The position numbers were made by a program, and so were the translations under genes. Shown piece after piece: positions 21,252 through 28,356 of a stretch of 32,930 bases of DNA (the first letter of the stretch is position 1; every line of letters starts with the position of its first letter). The stretch spans positions 1 to 32,930 of the IMG/VR virus record IMGVR_UViG_3300036770_001405. The stretch is one strand, 5' to 3'. The notes under the pieces were generated by a model. It did not search any database and was not told where the DNA came from. It saw only the letters and a list, made by a program, of their open reading frames with translations. The DNA comes from a virus.

Positions 21252-21835
21252 ACGAAGGTTGGGTAAGTATATATCGCCAAATATTTGACAATAAAGATTT
21301 AAAAGACAATAATCATTTATTGATATTTATTTATATGGTTGTTCATGCAAGTCATAAACCAACTATTGTAAATTATAGAAGAAAAAGAGTTGTTTTAAAA
21401 CGTGGTCAATTAACTGTTTCTTTAAGAGACTTATGTAAGAGATTTAAGCTTACAGAACGCAAGGTTAGAACTATTTTAAGGAATTTAGAAACGACACAGT
21501 CGCTGACACACACTTTGTTCAAACAATTATCTGTTTATACCATTGTAAATTATAACAAATTTCAAGTTAATAACTTGAGTGAAGTTAAGCTAATTGACAC
21601 ACAAAACGACAGACAGAACAATAAATACTATACTAATACTACTAGTATAGGTAAAAATATGTTAAGTCTTAGCAGTATGACTAATACACCAAAGAAAATT
21701 ACTATTCCTACCTTGCAAGACTTAAAAACCAAGATCATTGAGAAACCCAAAGAAAAGAACGAGTGGGAAATTATGCGTGAAAAACTTGACGCAGAAGATT
21801 ACGAAAAATGGGTTCTGCACACATTAAACTCTTGA
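21248..21835 (+). CDS. Replication initiator-like winged-helix protein (DnaD/gpO-like)
   Basis: 195 residues. NEGWVSIYRQIFDN, then LKRGQLTVSLRDLCKRF and LTERKVRTILRNLE is the standard N-terminal helix-turn-helix of phage replication proteins (DnaD/gpO-like), with VYTIVNYNKFQ as the wing end. The middle is an Asn/Thr-rich linker. The C-terminus (EWEIMREKLDAEDYEKWV) may recruit the host helicase loader or helicase. With the preceding DnaA-like gene it forms the initiation module. No primase or helicase gene was seen. Confidence 0.75.
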   Translation: MNEGWVSIYRQIFDNKDLKDNNHLLIFIYMVVHASHKPTIVNYRRKRVVLKRGQLTVSLRDLCKRFKLTERKVRTILRNLETTQSLTHTLFKQLSVYTIVNYNKFQVNNLSEVKLIDTQNDRQNNKYYTNTTSIGKNMLSLSSMTNTPKKITIPTLQDLKTKIIEKPKEKNEWEIMREKLDAEDYEKWVLHTLNS

Positions 21836-21881
21836 AATAAAACAATAATATCATTATAACTACAAATAACTATATAGGCAT

Positions 21882-21902
21882 GGGGGTTGAAACATTACCC
21901 CC
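21882..21902 (+). terminator. GC stem-loop, possible terminator
   Basis: GGGGGT, a 9-base loop, then ACCCCC, unusually GC-rich for this genome, about 45 bases after the initiator stop. It is followed only by TTT and then an A-run, so as a plus-strand intrinsic terminator it is weak. It may attenuate transcription between the initiator and the acidic protein. Confidence 0.4.
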
Positions 21903-21976
21903 TTTAAAAAAAATATATTTACTTAATCATAAAATATCATTACTGATTCGCCTTATAACAACAGGAGAATGTAGTT

Positions 21977-22153
21977 ATGGAAAAAACAATAGAAAAAGCT
22001 TTAAAGCAATTAGACAAAATAGATGATTTAGTTGCAAAGCTTAGAGACCAACTTGAGTCAGCGATTGACGACTATGAGACAGATGATTCTGATGATTACG
22101 ATTCAGATGATGATTTCTCAGATGACGAAGATTTAGATTCTGACGAAGAATAA
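21977..22153 (+). CDS. Hyperacidic 58-residue protein (possible DNA mimic)
   Basis: ATG 21977 follows the good ribosome site AGGAGA. The first 30 residues are a coiled-coil-like helix (MEKTIEKALKQLDKIDDLVA). The remainder is almost only Asp, Glu and Ser with a few Tyr (ETDDSDDYDSDDDFSDDEDL). Strongly acidic phage proteins often imitate DNA to block restriction enzymes, nucleases or RNA polymerase (e.g. T7 Ocr), but a flexible acidic tail could do other things. It stands alone between a stem-loop and the glucosaminidase gene. Confidence 0.65.
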   Translation: MEKTIEKALKQLDKIDDLVAKLRDQLESAIDDYETDDSDDYDSDDDFSDDEDLDSDEE

Positions 22154-22179
22154 TCTAATTAGATAAGCTGTAAAGCTGG

Positions 22180-22196
22180 AAGGTTATCAAAACCTT
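22180..22196 (+). promoter_or_regulatory. Hairpin in the leader of the glucosaminidase gene
   Basis: AAGGTT-ATCAA-AACCTT forms a 6-bp stem. Its left arm contains the AGG of the only ribosome-site-like sequence (GGAAGG at 22178), which lies 21 bases before ATG 22205. When folded it could hide this site or bring it closer. Suggestive only. Confidence 0.35.
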
Positions 22197-22204
22197 AAAA
22201 ATCA

Positions 22205-22819
22205 ATGAACAGTAAAATACTAAGCATCAAGCTTTGGGATTACACAATCATTTTATTATTTTTAATGTTAGTGTTTTTAATTGGAACATTTTTTCCAAAC
22301 GATCACACTAAAGACAAAATAAGACAAAGCACTATTGATGAAATTAGGAAGATAGGTTTCTTTGAACCTAAAGTGGATAACACTTCACCAGATAAGTTTA
22401 TAGCTAGTATGCAGAAATGTATTGCTTATATAAACTTGGATTTAGAAAAAGACCAACATATACCAACATCATTAATTATTGCACAAAGCATAGTTGAAAG
22501 TAACTTCGGGACTTCAAGATTTGCTAAGGAAGGCAATAATCTATTTGGAGTTAGAGTATGGTCTAAGGAAGGTATGTTGCCATTATTACAAGACCCATCA
22601 ATTAACTGGAGAGTTAAAACTTATAAATCTAAATGCCAATCAGTTAGGCATTATATAAGCACATTAAACAATAATCATCACTATCAGGAGTTTAGACAAC
22701 TGAGAAATAGAACAAAAGACCCTATGAAATTAGTTGATACATTAGACAATTTTTCCACTAGCATTTCTTATACAAATCATGTTAAGCAGATATTAATTAA
22801 ATACAAAGGCAAGATATAA
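22205..22819 (+). CDS. Membrane-anchored glucosaminidase-type peptidoglycan hydrolase (Bax-like)
   Basis: 204 residues. One N-terminal membrane helix (about 13-30, IILLFLMLVFLIGTFF) acts as a signal-anchor. The glucosaminidase/Bax domain occupies 85-200: HIPTSLIIAQSIVESNFGTS with probable catalytic Glu98, then FAKEGNNLFGVRVW, and a Tyr-rich end (SYTNHVKQILIKYK). It cleaves glycan strands. The anchor suggests secretion by the host Sec path and activation like SAR-type endolysins, or a non-lysis wall role. It is distant from the M15 endolysin. The stop overlaps the next ATG. Confidence 0.8.
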   Translation: MNSKILSIKLWDYTIILLFLMLVFLIGTFFPNDHTKDKIRQSTIDEIRKIGFFEPKVDNTSPDKFIASMQKCIAYINLDLEKDQHIPTSLIIAQSIVESNFGTSRFAKEGNNLFGVRVWSKEGMLPLLQDPSINWRVKTYKSKCQSVRHYISTLNNNHHYQEFRQLRNRTKDPMKLVDTLDNFSTSISYTNHVKQILIKYKGKI

Positions 22820-22938
22820 TGGCTAATGAGACTACATCAACATCACTGAATTCACTTTACCAAAAAAGAGTAAAGGTTAAAGGTACTTATAGAGTTTATA
22901 AGCCAAAGCCATTAAAGATGCCTAGAAAAAAGAAATGA
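22819..22938 (+). CDS. 39-residue basic microprotein
   Basis: Start overlaps the glucosaminidase stop (TAATG). MANETTSTSLNSLYQKRVKV, then a Lys/Pro/Arg-rich end (KPKPLKMPRKKK). The stop overlaps the following ATG. Unstructured and nucleic-acid-binding by composition; unknown function. The MANETTS start resembles that of the capsid gene by coincidence or duplication. Confidence 0.5.
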   Translation: MANETTSTSLNSLYQKRVKVKGTYRVYKPKPLKMPRKKK

Positions 22939-23108
22939 AAAAACCTATTTGGGAAAGACAAAGACCATCTAAACTTGGCAGACCAAAACCATTTAACACT
23001 AAAACAAAAGCTTACAAAAAAGCTAGACGTTCTGCTGGTCAAAAATTCGGCAAGAAAAACAGCTTTGTTAAAAACCTTTACATAGCAAAGAAGCTTAAAA
23101 GAAAATGA
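22935..23108 (+). CDS. 57-residue basic microprotein
   Basis: From ATG 22935: MKKPIWERQRPSKLGRPKPF, then KTKAYKKARRSAGQKF and a Lys-rich tail. Coupled by ATGA overlaps on both sides (22938, 23108). Very basic; possibly nucleoprotein or ribosome binding. Not recognised. Confidence 0.5.
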   Translation: MKKPIWERQRPSKLGRPKPFNTKTKAYKKARRSAGQKFGKKNSFVKNLYIAKKLKRK

Positions 23109-23431
23109 GTTTACCTAACGAGATAGTCTTTGGAAGCAGACTGATTAAGTTAGACTTAATTGACAAAGAAACAGCATCTAAGAAAAAGATATTTGGCGAA
23201 ATAGACTGCGATTCAAATACACTTACCTTAGACAAATCATTAGATAATATTCAAACAATTAACACACTATTGCACGAACTGTGCCACATGATACATTCGG
23301 AATATTTAATTGAATTACCAGCAAAAGCTGAAGAACTAGTATGCAATTCAACAGCTAATGGACTTTGTCATATCCTTTATCAAAACCAAGATTTACTAGA
23401 GTTCCTTTACAAATCGTTAAAAAAAGCTTAA
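23105..23431 (+). CDS. Small HExxH metallopeptidase-like protein
   Basis: 108 residues. LLHELCHMIH gives the zinc motif His57-Glu58-x-x-His61, and AEELVCNSTANG supplies the third ligand (Glu76 or Glu77). This is the compact metallopeptidase type (ImmA/IrrE- or SprT-like) common in phages of aquatic bacteria. Just upstream of the packaging genes. Its target is unknown; ImmA-type enzymes cut repressors, so an anti-repressor role can be imagined but is not shown. Confidence 0.75.
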   Translation: MSLPNEIVFGSRLIKLDLIDKETASKKKIFGEIDCDSNTLTLDKSLDNIQTINTLLHELCHMIHSEYLIELPAKAEELVCNSTANGLCHILYQNQDLLEFLYKSLKKA

Positions 23432-23461
23432 TAGAACATTTAACGAACATAGTCGGTTAAT

Positions 23462-23872
23462 ATGGATAAGAATACACCAGTAATAGATATACCTAAGAAG
23501 GTAGGGAGACCCAATTTTGAATTTACACCTAAAATATTAGAACAAGTTAAAACTATGGCTAGTTATATGTGTACGAAAGCAGAAATAGGCAAAATAATTG
23601 GTTGTTCAGAATCCACGATTAATAGAAACGAATCAGCACAGGAAGCATGGGAACAGGGGGTTGCACTAGCAAAACAAGAGATTAGAAAAACCCAATTTGA
23701 TATAGCTACTAAATTAAAATCAAGCATAATGGCTATGTGGTTAGGTAAGGTTTATCTTGGACAAACCGATAAAATACAAAATGCTGACGACAATGTTCCA
23801 CTGCCAATCTATGATATTATTGAACACGAAGAACCTAAAGAAATAGAATTCAAGGAAGTTGAAAATGAGTAA
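23462..23872 (+). CDS. Terminase small subunit-like HTH protein
   Basis: 136 residues. Residues about 28-55 form an HTH (EQVKTMASYMCTKAEIGKII, GCSESTINRN), followed by a helical oligomerisation part with SIMAMWLGKVYLGQTDK, a segment I associate with phage terminase small subunits of this kind. The acidic C-terminus (EEPKEIEFKEVENE) may contact TerL. TerS recognises the packaging site, often in or near its own gene. Five small genes separate it from TerL, which is unusual. Confidence 0.65.
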   Translation: MDKNTPVIDIPKKVGRPNFEFTPKILEQVKTMASYMCTKAEIGKIIGCSESTINRNESAQEAWEQGVALAKQEIRKTQFDIATKLKSSIMAMWLGKVYLGQTDKIQNADDNVPLPIYDIIEHEEPKEIEFKEVENE

Positions 23873-24023
23873 ATGTATATTTTGTAAAAGAGAAATGCTT
23901 AATAAGCTTGAACAACACATCAAAGCTTGTCATAAGTGCATTGTTGATTTGCTTATGAAAAAGCATAACTTAAAAGTTAAAAAACAAGCACCAGTAACAT
24001 TGAACTTAAAAAAGTATGAGTAA
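23865..24023 (+). CDS. 52-residue zinc-ribbon-like microprotein
   Basis: ATG 23865 overlaps the TerS-like stop. MSKCIFCKREML with a second pair ACHKC gives two C-x2-C knuckles 16 residues apart, probably one zinc site, followed by a basic helix. The stop overlaps the next ATG. Function unknown. Confidence 0.55.
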   Translation: MSKCIFCKREMLNKLEQHIKACHKCIVDLLMKKHNLKVKKQAPVTLNLKKYE

Positions 24024-24339
24024 ATTTAGTTTATTAAAACGTGATAAGAATCCAAGAGGTGGTTTAAGTGCATCTGGCAGAAGAAGATATAACAAAGCAA
24101 CAGGTGGCAATCTAAGACCACCAGTTAAATCAAGACCAGATACTTTAAGCGAATACAGACGTAAAGGTTCATTCTTAGTTAGAATGGGAAGTTCACAAGG
24201 CAGGTTATTTGATTCTAAAGGTAGAAAGACTAGATTAAAATTATCTTTAGAGGCTTGGGGTTATAAAGGCAAAAGCAAATCTGAAGCAGTAGCTTTGGGA
24301 AGAAGATATTTGAGGGCATATCAGAATAAGAAAAAATAG
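24016..24339 (+). CDS. Basic Gly/Arg-rich phage protein (GGLSASGRRRYNKATGGNL type)
   Basis: 107 residues. The N-terminal segment GGLSASGRRRYNKATGGNLR and KSRPDTLSEYRRKGSFLVRM belong to a conserved small phage family of unknown function (DUF6321-like as I recall). The rest is strongly basic (WGYKGKSKSEAVALGRRYL). It lies between TerS- and TerL-related genes. A nucleic-acid-binding or packaging-associated role is inference. Confidence 0.65.
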   Translation: MSKFSLLKRDKNPRGGLSASGRRRYNKATGGNLRPPVKSRPDTLSEYRRKGSFLVRMGSSQGRLFDSKGRKTRLKLSLEAWGYKGKSKSEAVALGRRYLRAYQNKKK

Positions 24340-24560
24340 TGGAATATTTTATAGTATTCCTACTGTTTATTTCTAATGGCTATGAATATAGACCCATATT
24401 TTTGAAGATGGAAGATAACAGGACATTCCAAACTTTAGAAGATTGTAATAATTTTGGCTATAAACAAAGAGATTTAATTGTAGAAACTTTAAACGAACAA
24501 GGTATTATATATAAGGATTTAATGTTCAAATGTGTGGAAGAAAAAAGCCAACAAATATGA
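24339..24560 (+). CDS. Hypothetical 73-residue protein with N-terminal hydrophobic segment
   Basis: GTG start sharing a base with the preceding TAG. MEYFIVFLLFISNGYEYRPI may be a short signal or membrane segment. The rest is soluble with three Cys overall. Not recognised; plausible periplasmic protein. Confidence 0.5.
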   Translation: MEYFIVFLLFISNGYEYRPIFLKMEDNRTFQTLEDCNNFGYKQRDLIVETLNEQGIIYKDLMFKCVEEKSQQI

Positions 24561-24718
24561 TTGATAGGAAGCAAAGAGGGTCTAACGATCTTGAAGTAAT
24601 CATATATGGTCTAAAAAAACAAATAGATATTCTGCGAGAAGAAATACAAGCTAAAGAAATAGAAATTAAAAAGTTAAAAGAAGCAACGAACGATCAGTAT
24701 GATGAATTGGGCTACTAA
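24530..24718 (+). CDS. Coiled-coil 62-residue protein
   Basis: Overlaps the previous gene by 31 bases; an in-frame ATG at 24557 would avoid the overlap. LEVIIYGLKKQIDILREEIQ followed by AKEIEIKKLKEATN is a regular leucine/isoleucine heptad coil. The stop overlaps the methyltransferase ATG (TAATG). Function unknown. Confidence 0.5.
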   Translation: MCGRKKPTNMIDRKQRGSNDLEVIIYGLKKQIDILREEIQAKEIEIKKLKEATNDQYDELGY

Positions 24719-25191
24719 TGTCTCTTTACGATATATACTTAGAACAAGCAAAAGAGTATCATAAGAACGATAAAATATGGCAAGGCATCACACTCACAAA
24801 ATACATACCCTTAATAAACCAAATAATAAAAGACAAAGAAATTAAAACAATATTAGATTATGGTTGTGGCAAAGCAAAACATCACCCTTTAAAATGGAAC
24901 GCAACTAAGTATGACCCTGCTGTACCTGAATACCAAAACAAACCTACTGATAAATTTGATTTAGTTATTTCAACTGATGTACTAGAACATATCCCAGTAG
25001 ATAATCTTAAAGATGTTATTGATGAGATATTTAATTACTCAAAGAAGTGGGTATTCTTATCGGTATGTTGTAGAAAAGCTAATGCAATACTTCCAAATGG
25101 TTATAATGCTCATGCAACTATTGAATCAGCTAAATGGTGGCGAGAACTATTAAAACCTTATAACAACTACACACTAGAGTTTTCAGAATAA
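24718..25191 (+). CDS. SAM-dependent methyltransferase
   Basis: 157 residues. ILDYGCGKAKHH (45-56) is motif I for AdoMet binding, and KFDLVISTDVLEHIP (79-93) is the acidic motif following it, as in small class-I methyltransferases. There is no target-recognition domain and no DPPY/NPPF motif, so DNA methylation is unlikely; a small-molecule or glycan substrate is more plausible. Coupled by TAATG to the glycosyltransferase-like gene downstream, suggesting a joint pathway. Confidence 0.75.
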   Translation: MSLYDIYLEQAKEYHKNDKIWQGITLTKYIPLINQIIKDKEIKTILDYGCGKAKHHPLKWNATKYDPAVPEYQNKPTDKFDLVISTDVLEHIPVDNLKDVIDEIFNYSKKWVFLSVCCRKANAILPNGYNAHATIESAKWWRELLKPYNNYTLEFSE

Positions 25192-25736
25192 TGTTTAACC
25201 CATACGAATATTTTAAAGACAAGAATGTTTTACTCATAGGTAATGGCGAAAAGATAAATCAGATTGATTATAGTAAATTCAATTCAATCGTAAGAATGAA
25301 TCTTGGAGTTCAAGACAAACCATGTGATGTTTGGATTAACAATCTAGTTTATGGTGGACACAGTCTATTAAAAGAGATTCCACAAATACGTTGCATTGTA
25401 AGATTAAACTTTGAAAAAGATGGTAAGAGAGCAGAACGTATGCCTGATTGGGTTAAGAAAAAAGCTTGGCTATGGAACAAGGAAGAATTTAGCTTAATGA
25501 CACAAAGATACAATTACCAAAGACCAACAACTGGTTTTATTTCAATTTATTGGTTGTTGAATCATTGTAAGTGCAAAGTAACTATTACTGGATTTGATTT
25601 CTTTAAAACTAAAAACAGATATACAATGGAAGAAGTAAGTCATATTGGAACTTCTAAAGGTTATAACCATGATGTTAAATTGGAAGAAGAAATTATTACA
25701 AAGTTAATTCAAAGAGGAATTATTAATGCCATTTAG
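25191..25736 (+). CDS. GT29-like (sialyltransferase-type) glycosyltransferase
   Basis: 181 residues. NVLLIGNGEKINQ (12-24) followed by FNSIVRMN resembles sialylmotif L. RPTTGFISIYWLL (111-123) resembles motif S, GFDFF (134-138) follows, and a late His160-Asp161 with Glu165 resembles the VS region. Proteins of this sort transfer sugars, sometimes sialic acids, from CMP donors. In phages they may modify virion proteins, host glycans or DNA bases. It overlaps the TerL start by 11 bases. Confidence 0.65.
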   Translation: MFNPYEYFKDKNVLLIGNGEKINQIDYSKFNSIVRMNLGVQDKPCDVWINNLVYGGHSLLKEIPQIRCIVRLNFEKDGKRAERMPDWVKKKAWLWNKEEFSLMTQRYNYQRPTTGFISIYWLLNHCKCKVTITGFDFFKTKNRYTMEEVSHIGTSKGYNHDVKLEEEIITKLIQRGIINAI

Positions 25737-26958
25737 TAAACCACAACTAGAAGTATATACTTGTCCCAAAAGATTTAGAGTTCTAATTACAGGAAGAAGA
25801 TTCGGTAAGACACACTTAGCCATGTATGAACTACTTAGATTTGCAAGTAGAAAACCAAACTCAAAAATATTCTATGTAGCACCTACTTACAGAATGTCTA
25901 AAGAGATTATGTGGAAACAAATCAAAAGACTTACAACTGAAAAGAGATGGATTAAATATGCTAATGAAACAGAACTAACTTTAATACTTAGGAATGGTAG
26001 CCAGATAAGTTTAAAAGGTGCAGATAAATCACCAGACAATTTGCGAGGAGTAGGATTAGACTTTTTACTATTAGACGAGTATGCAGATATAGACCCTATG
26101 GCTTGGCATGAAGTATTGCGACCAACAATCTCAGATAAGCACGTTACAGGAAATGTATTATTTATAGGAACACCTAGAGGATTTGGTAACTGGTCTTATG
26201 AGATTTATCAGAAGGGTTTAGGAGATGACCCTGAGTGGAAATCTTTTAAGTACACAACATTAGATGGTGGTCAAGTTGATGCAGAAGAAATTGAACAAGC
26301 AAAAAGAGATTTAGATGAACGTACTTTTAGACAAGAATATTTAGCTTCATTTGAAACATACTCAGGAGTTGTTTATTATAACTTTGATAGAGAATACAAT
26401 GTCCAAGAATGTAAGTATGACAAAGATGCTATTATTCATATAGGCTTGGACTTTAACATAGACCCAATGTCAGCTTGTTTATTCCATGTTAAAAACGATA
26501 TAGCTTATGTCTTTGATGAGATAGTTATTTACAGTTCAAATACAGACGAATTTATTGATGAACTATTAAGCAGATACCCAAAAACTAAAATGGTTGTTTA
26601 CCCAGACCCAGCATCAAGACAACGTAAAACTTCTGCTGGTGGAAGAACTGACTTAACCATATTGCAAAATGCTGGTTTAAATGTTAAAGCTAAGAATACT
26701 CATGCTTTAGTAAGAGACAGGATTAATTCTGTTAATAGCAAACTGAAGGCATTTGATGGAAAGAGAAGTATTTTTATTAATCCTTCTTGCAAAACACTAA
26801 TTAATAGCTTAATGAAACAAGTTTACAAAGAAGGTACAAATCAACCAGAAAAAGGAAATGGTTACGATCACATGACTGATGCACTAGGTTACGCAATAGA
26901 ATATTTATTCCCAATCACATCTAATCTTCCTAAATCACAACCTAAGAGATTCTCATAA
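25726..26958 (+). CDS. terL: Terminase large subunit
   Basis: 410 residues. ATPase: Walker A GRRFGKT (23-29), Walker B FLLLDE (113-118), coupling motif IGTP (147-150). Nuclease: Asp242 (GLDFNIDP), Asp294 (YPDPAS) and Asp385 (YDHMTDALGY), the RNase H-like acidic set. It packages DNA through the portal and cuts the concatemer. All key residues are present. It overlaps the glycosyltransferase gene upstream and shares one base with the portal ATG (TAATG). The packaging strategy (pac or cos) cannot be read reliably; the circular assembly fits either. Confidence 0.97.
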   Translation: MPFSKPQLEVYTCPKRFRVLITGRRFGKTHLAMYELLRFASRKPNSKIFYVAPTYRMSKEIMWKQIKRLTTEKRWIKYANETELTLILRNGSQISLKGADKSPDNLRGVGLDFLLLDEYADIDPMAWHEVLRPTISDKHVTGNVLFIGTPRGFGNWSYEIYQKGLGDDPEWKSFKYTTLDGGQVDAEEIEQAKRDLDERTFRQEYLASFETYSGVVYYNFDREYNVQECKYDKDAIIHIGLDFNIDPMSACLFHVKNDIAYVFDEIVIYSSNTDEFIDELLSRYPKTKMVVYPDPASRQRKTSAGGRTDLTILQNAGLNVKAKNTHALVRDRINSVNSKLKAFDGKRSIFINPSCKTLINSLMKQVYKEGTNQPEKGNGYDHMTDALGYAIEYLFPITSNLPKSQPKRFS

Positions 26959-28355
26959 TGGCTTACACAAGAAAAGATATTGAACAACAAAATTCACAAT
27001 ACAAAGGTATGATGCCTAGATGGGAATATTTCATCAGATCATATTTAGGTGGCAAAGAGTTTCAAGACGGAAAGTTCCTACAAGAATACCAATTAGAATT
27101 AGAATCAGAATACTTTAAAAGACTTGCTTACACACCATTAGACAATCATTGTAGAAATATCATTCACATTTACTCAAGCTATTTATTTAGAGTACCACCA
27201 ACTAGAGAATTAGGTTCATTAGAACAAGATGCTACATTAGATTATTTCTTTGATGATGCAGATTTAGAAGGAAGAACATTTGATGCTCTTATGAGAGAAG
27301 TACAAGTTTATGCTTCTGTTTATGGACACTGCTGGATTATCGTGGACAAACCATCTTCAAATGTAATGACAAGAGGAGAAGAATTAGAACAAGGAATTAG
27401 ACCATATCTAAACATCTACACACCTGAGAATGTATTAGACTGGAAATATACAAGATCATCTAATGGATATTACTATTTAGAATATTTAAAAATTAGAGAA
27501 TCAATAGAAGATGATGGAGAGTATTATAAGATTTGGTATTTAGATAAAATTGATACAGTATTTTTACCAACTGCAAATAGAGATGAACCAAAGCTAATTG
27601 AATCAGTACCTAATCCACTAGGTAAAATACCAGCAGTTATTTTATACAATCAAAGATCACCTATGCGAGGTTTAGGAGTATCTGATTTAACTGACATAGC
27701 TGATTTACAAAAATCTATTTACAATGAACTATCTGAGATTGAACAAATAATTAGAATATCTAATCACCCATCTTTAGTTAAAACAAGAGATACTGAAGCT
27801 GTTGGTGGTGCAGGTTCTATAATTGAAATACCTGATAACATTGATGCTAATTTAAAACCTTATATCTTACAACCAAGTGGAAGTAATTTAGATGGTGTAT
27901 TAAAATCAATCGCACACAAAATAGAATCTATAAACAGATTATCTCATGTAGGTGCTATTAGAGCAACAGGAGAGAGAATACAATCTGGCATAGCACTAAG
28001 AACTGAGTTCCAATTACTAAATGCTAGACTTGCTGAAAAAGCAAAACTAATGGAACTTGCTGAAGAACAAATTTGGAGACTATATGCTCTATGGCAAGAA
28101 ACAGTATTTGATGGAGAAGTTATGTACCCTACAACATTTGACATTAGAGACTGGGCAACTGATTTAGAATTATTGCAACAAGCTAAAGCTTCTAATATTA
28201 AATCATCTACATTCACTAAAGAACTAGATAAACAAATAGCTAGAACTGTAATTGATGATGATGAGAAGTTAGTAATTATTGATGCTGAAATTGAAAACAA
28301 TACACAGACACTAGGAGAGTTTCAACAACAACCAATAACTTTACCTACAGTTTAA
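26958..28355 (+). CDS. Portal protein
   Basis: 465 residues immediately after TerL. The N-terminal part (RWEYFIRSYLGGKEF, YFKRLAYTPLDNHCRNIIHI) and the helical C-terminal half (IESINRLSHVGAIRATGERI, then QSGIALRTEFQLLNARLAEK) fit phage portals of DUF4055/SPP1-like type. A dodecamer forms the DNA entry channel of the capsid vertex and docks TerL. Length is normal for the family. Confidence 0.88.
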   Translation: MAYTRKDIEQQNSQYKGMMPRWEYFIRSYLGGKEFQDGKFLQEYQLELESEYFKRLAYTPLDNHCRNIIHIYSSYLFRVPPTRELGSLEQDATLDYFFDDADLEGRTFDALMREVQVYASVYGHCWIIVDKPSSNVMTRGEELEQGIRPYLNIYTPENVLDWKYTRSSNGYYYLEYLKIRESIEDDGEYYKIWYLDKIDTVFLPTANRDEPKLIESVPNPLGKIPAVILYNQRSPMRGLGVSDLTDIADLQKSIYNELSEIEQIIRISNHPSLVKTRDTEAVGGAGSIIEIPDNIDANLKPYILQPSGSNLDGVLKSIAHKIESINRLSHVGAIRATGERIQSGIALRTEFQLLNARLAEKAKLMELAEEQIWRLYALWQETVFDGEVMYPTTFDIRDWATDLELLQQAKASNIKSSTFTKELDKQIARTVIDDDEKLVIIDAEIENNTQTLGEFQQQPITLPTV

Positions 28356-28356
28356 T

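Noticed and set aside
22819-22938. Duplication of the capsid gene start (shared MANETTS)
   Set aside because: Only seven residues match and the following sequence is unrelated, so chance is adequate.
27944-28300. 118-residue minus-strand frame inside the portal gene
   Set aside because: Shadow of the portal coding sequence.
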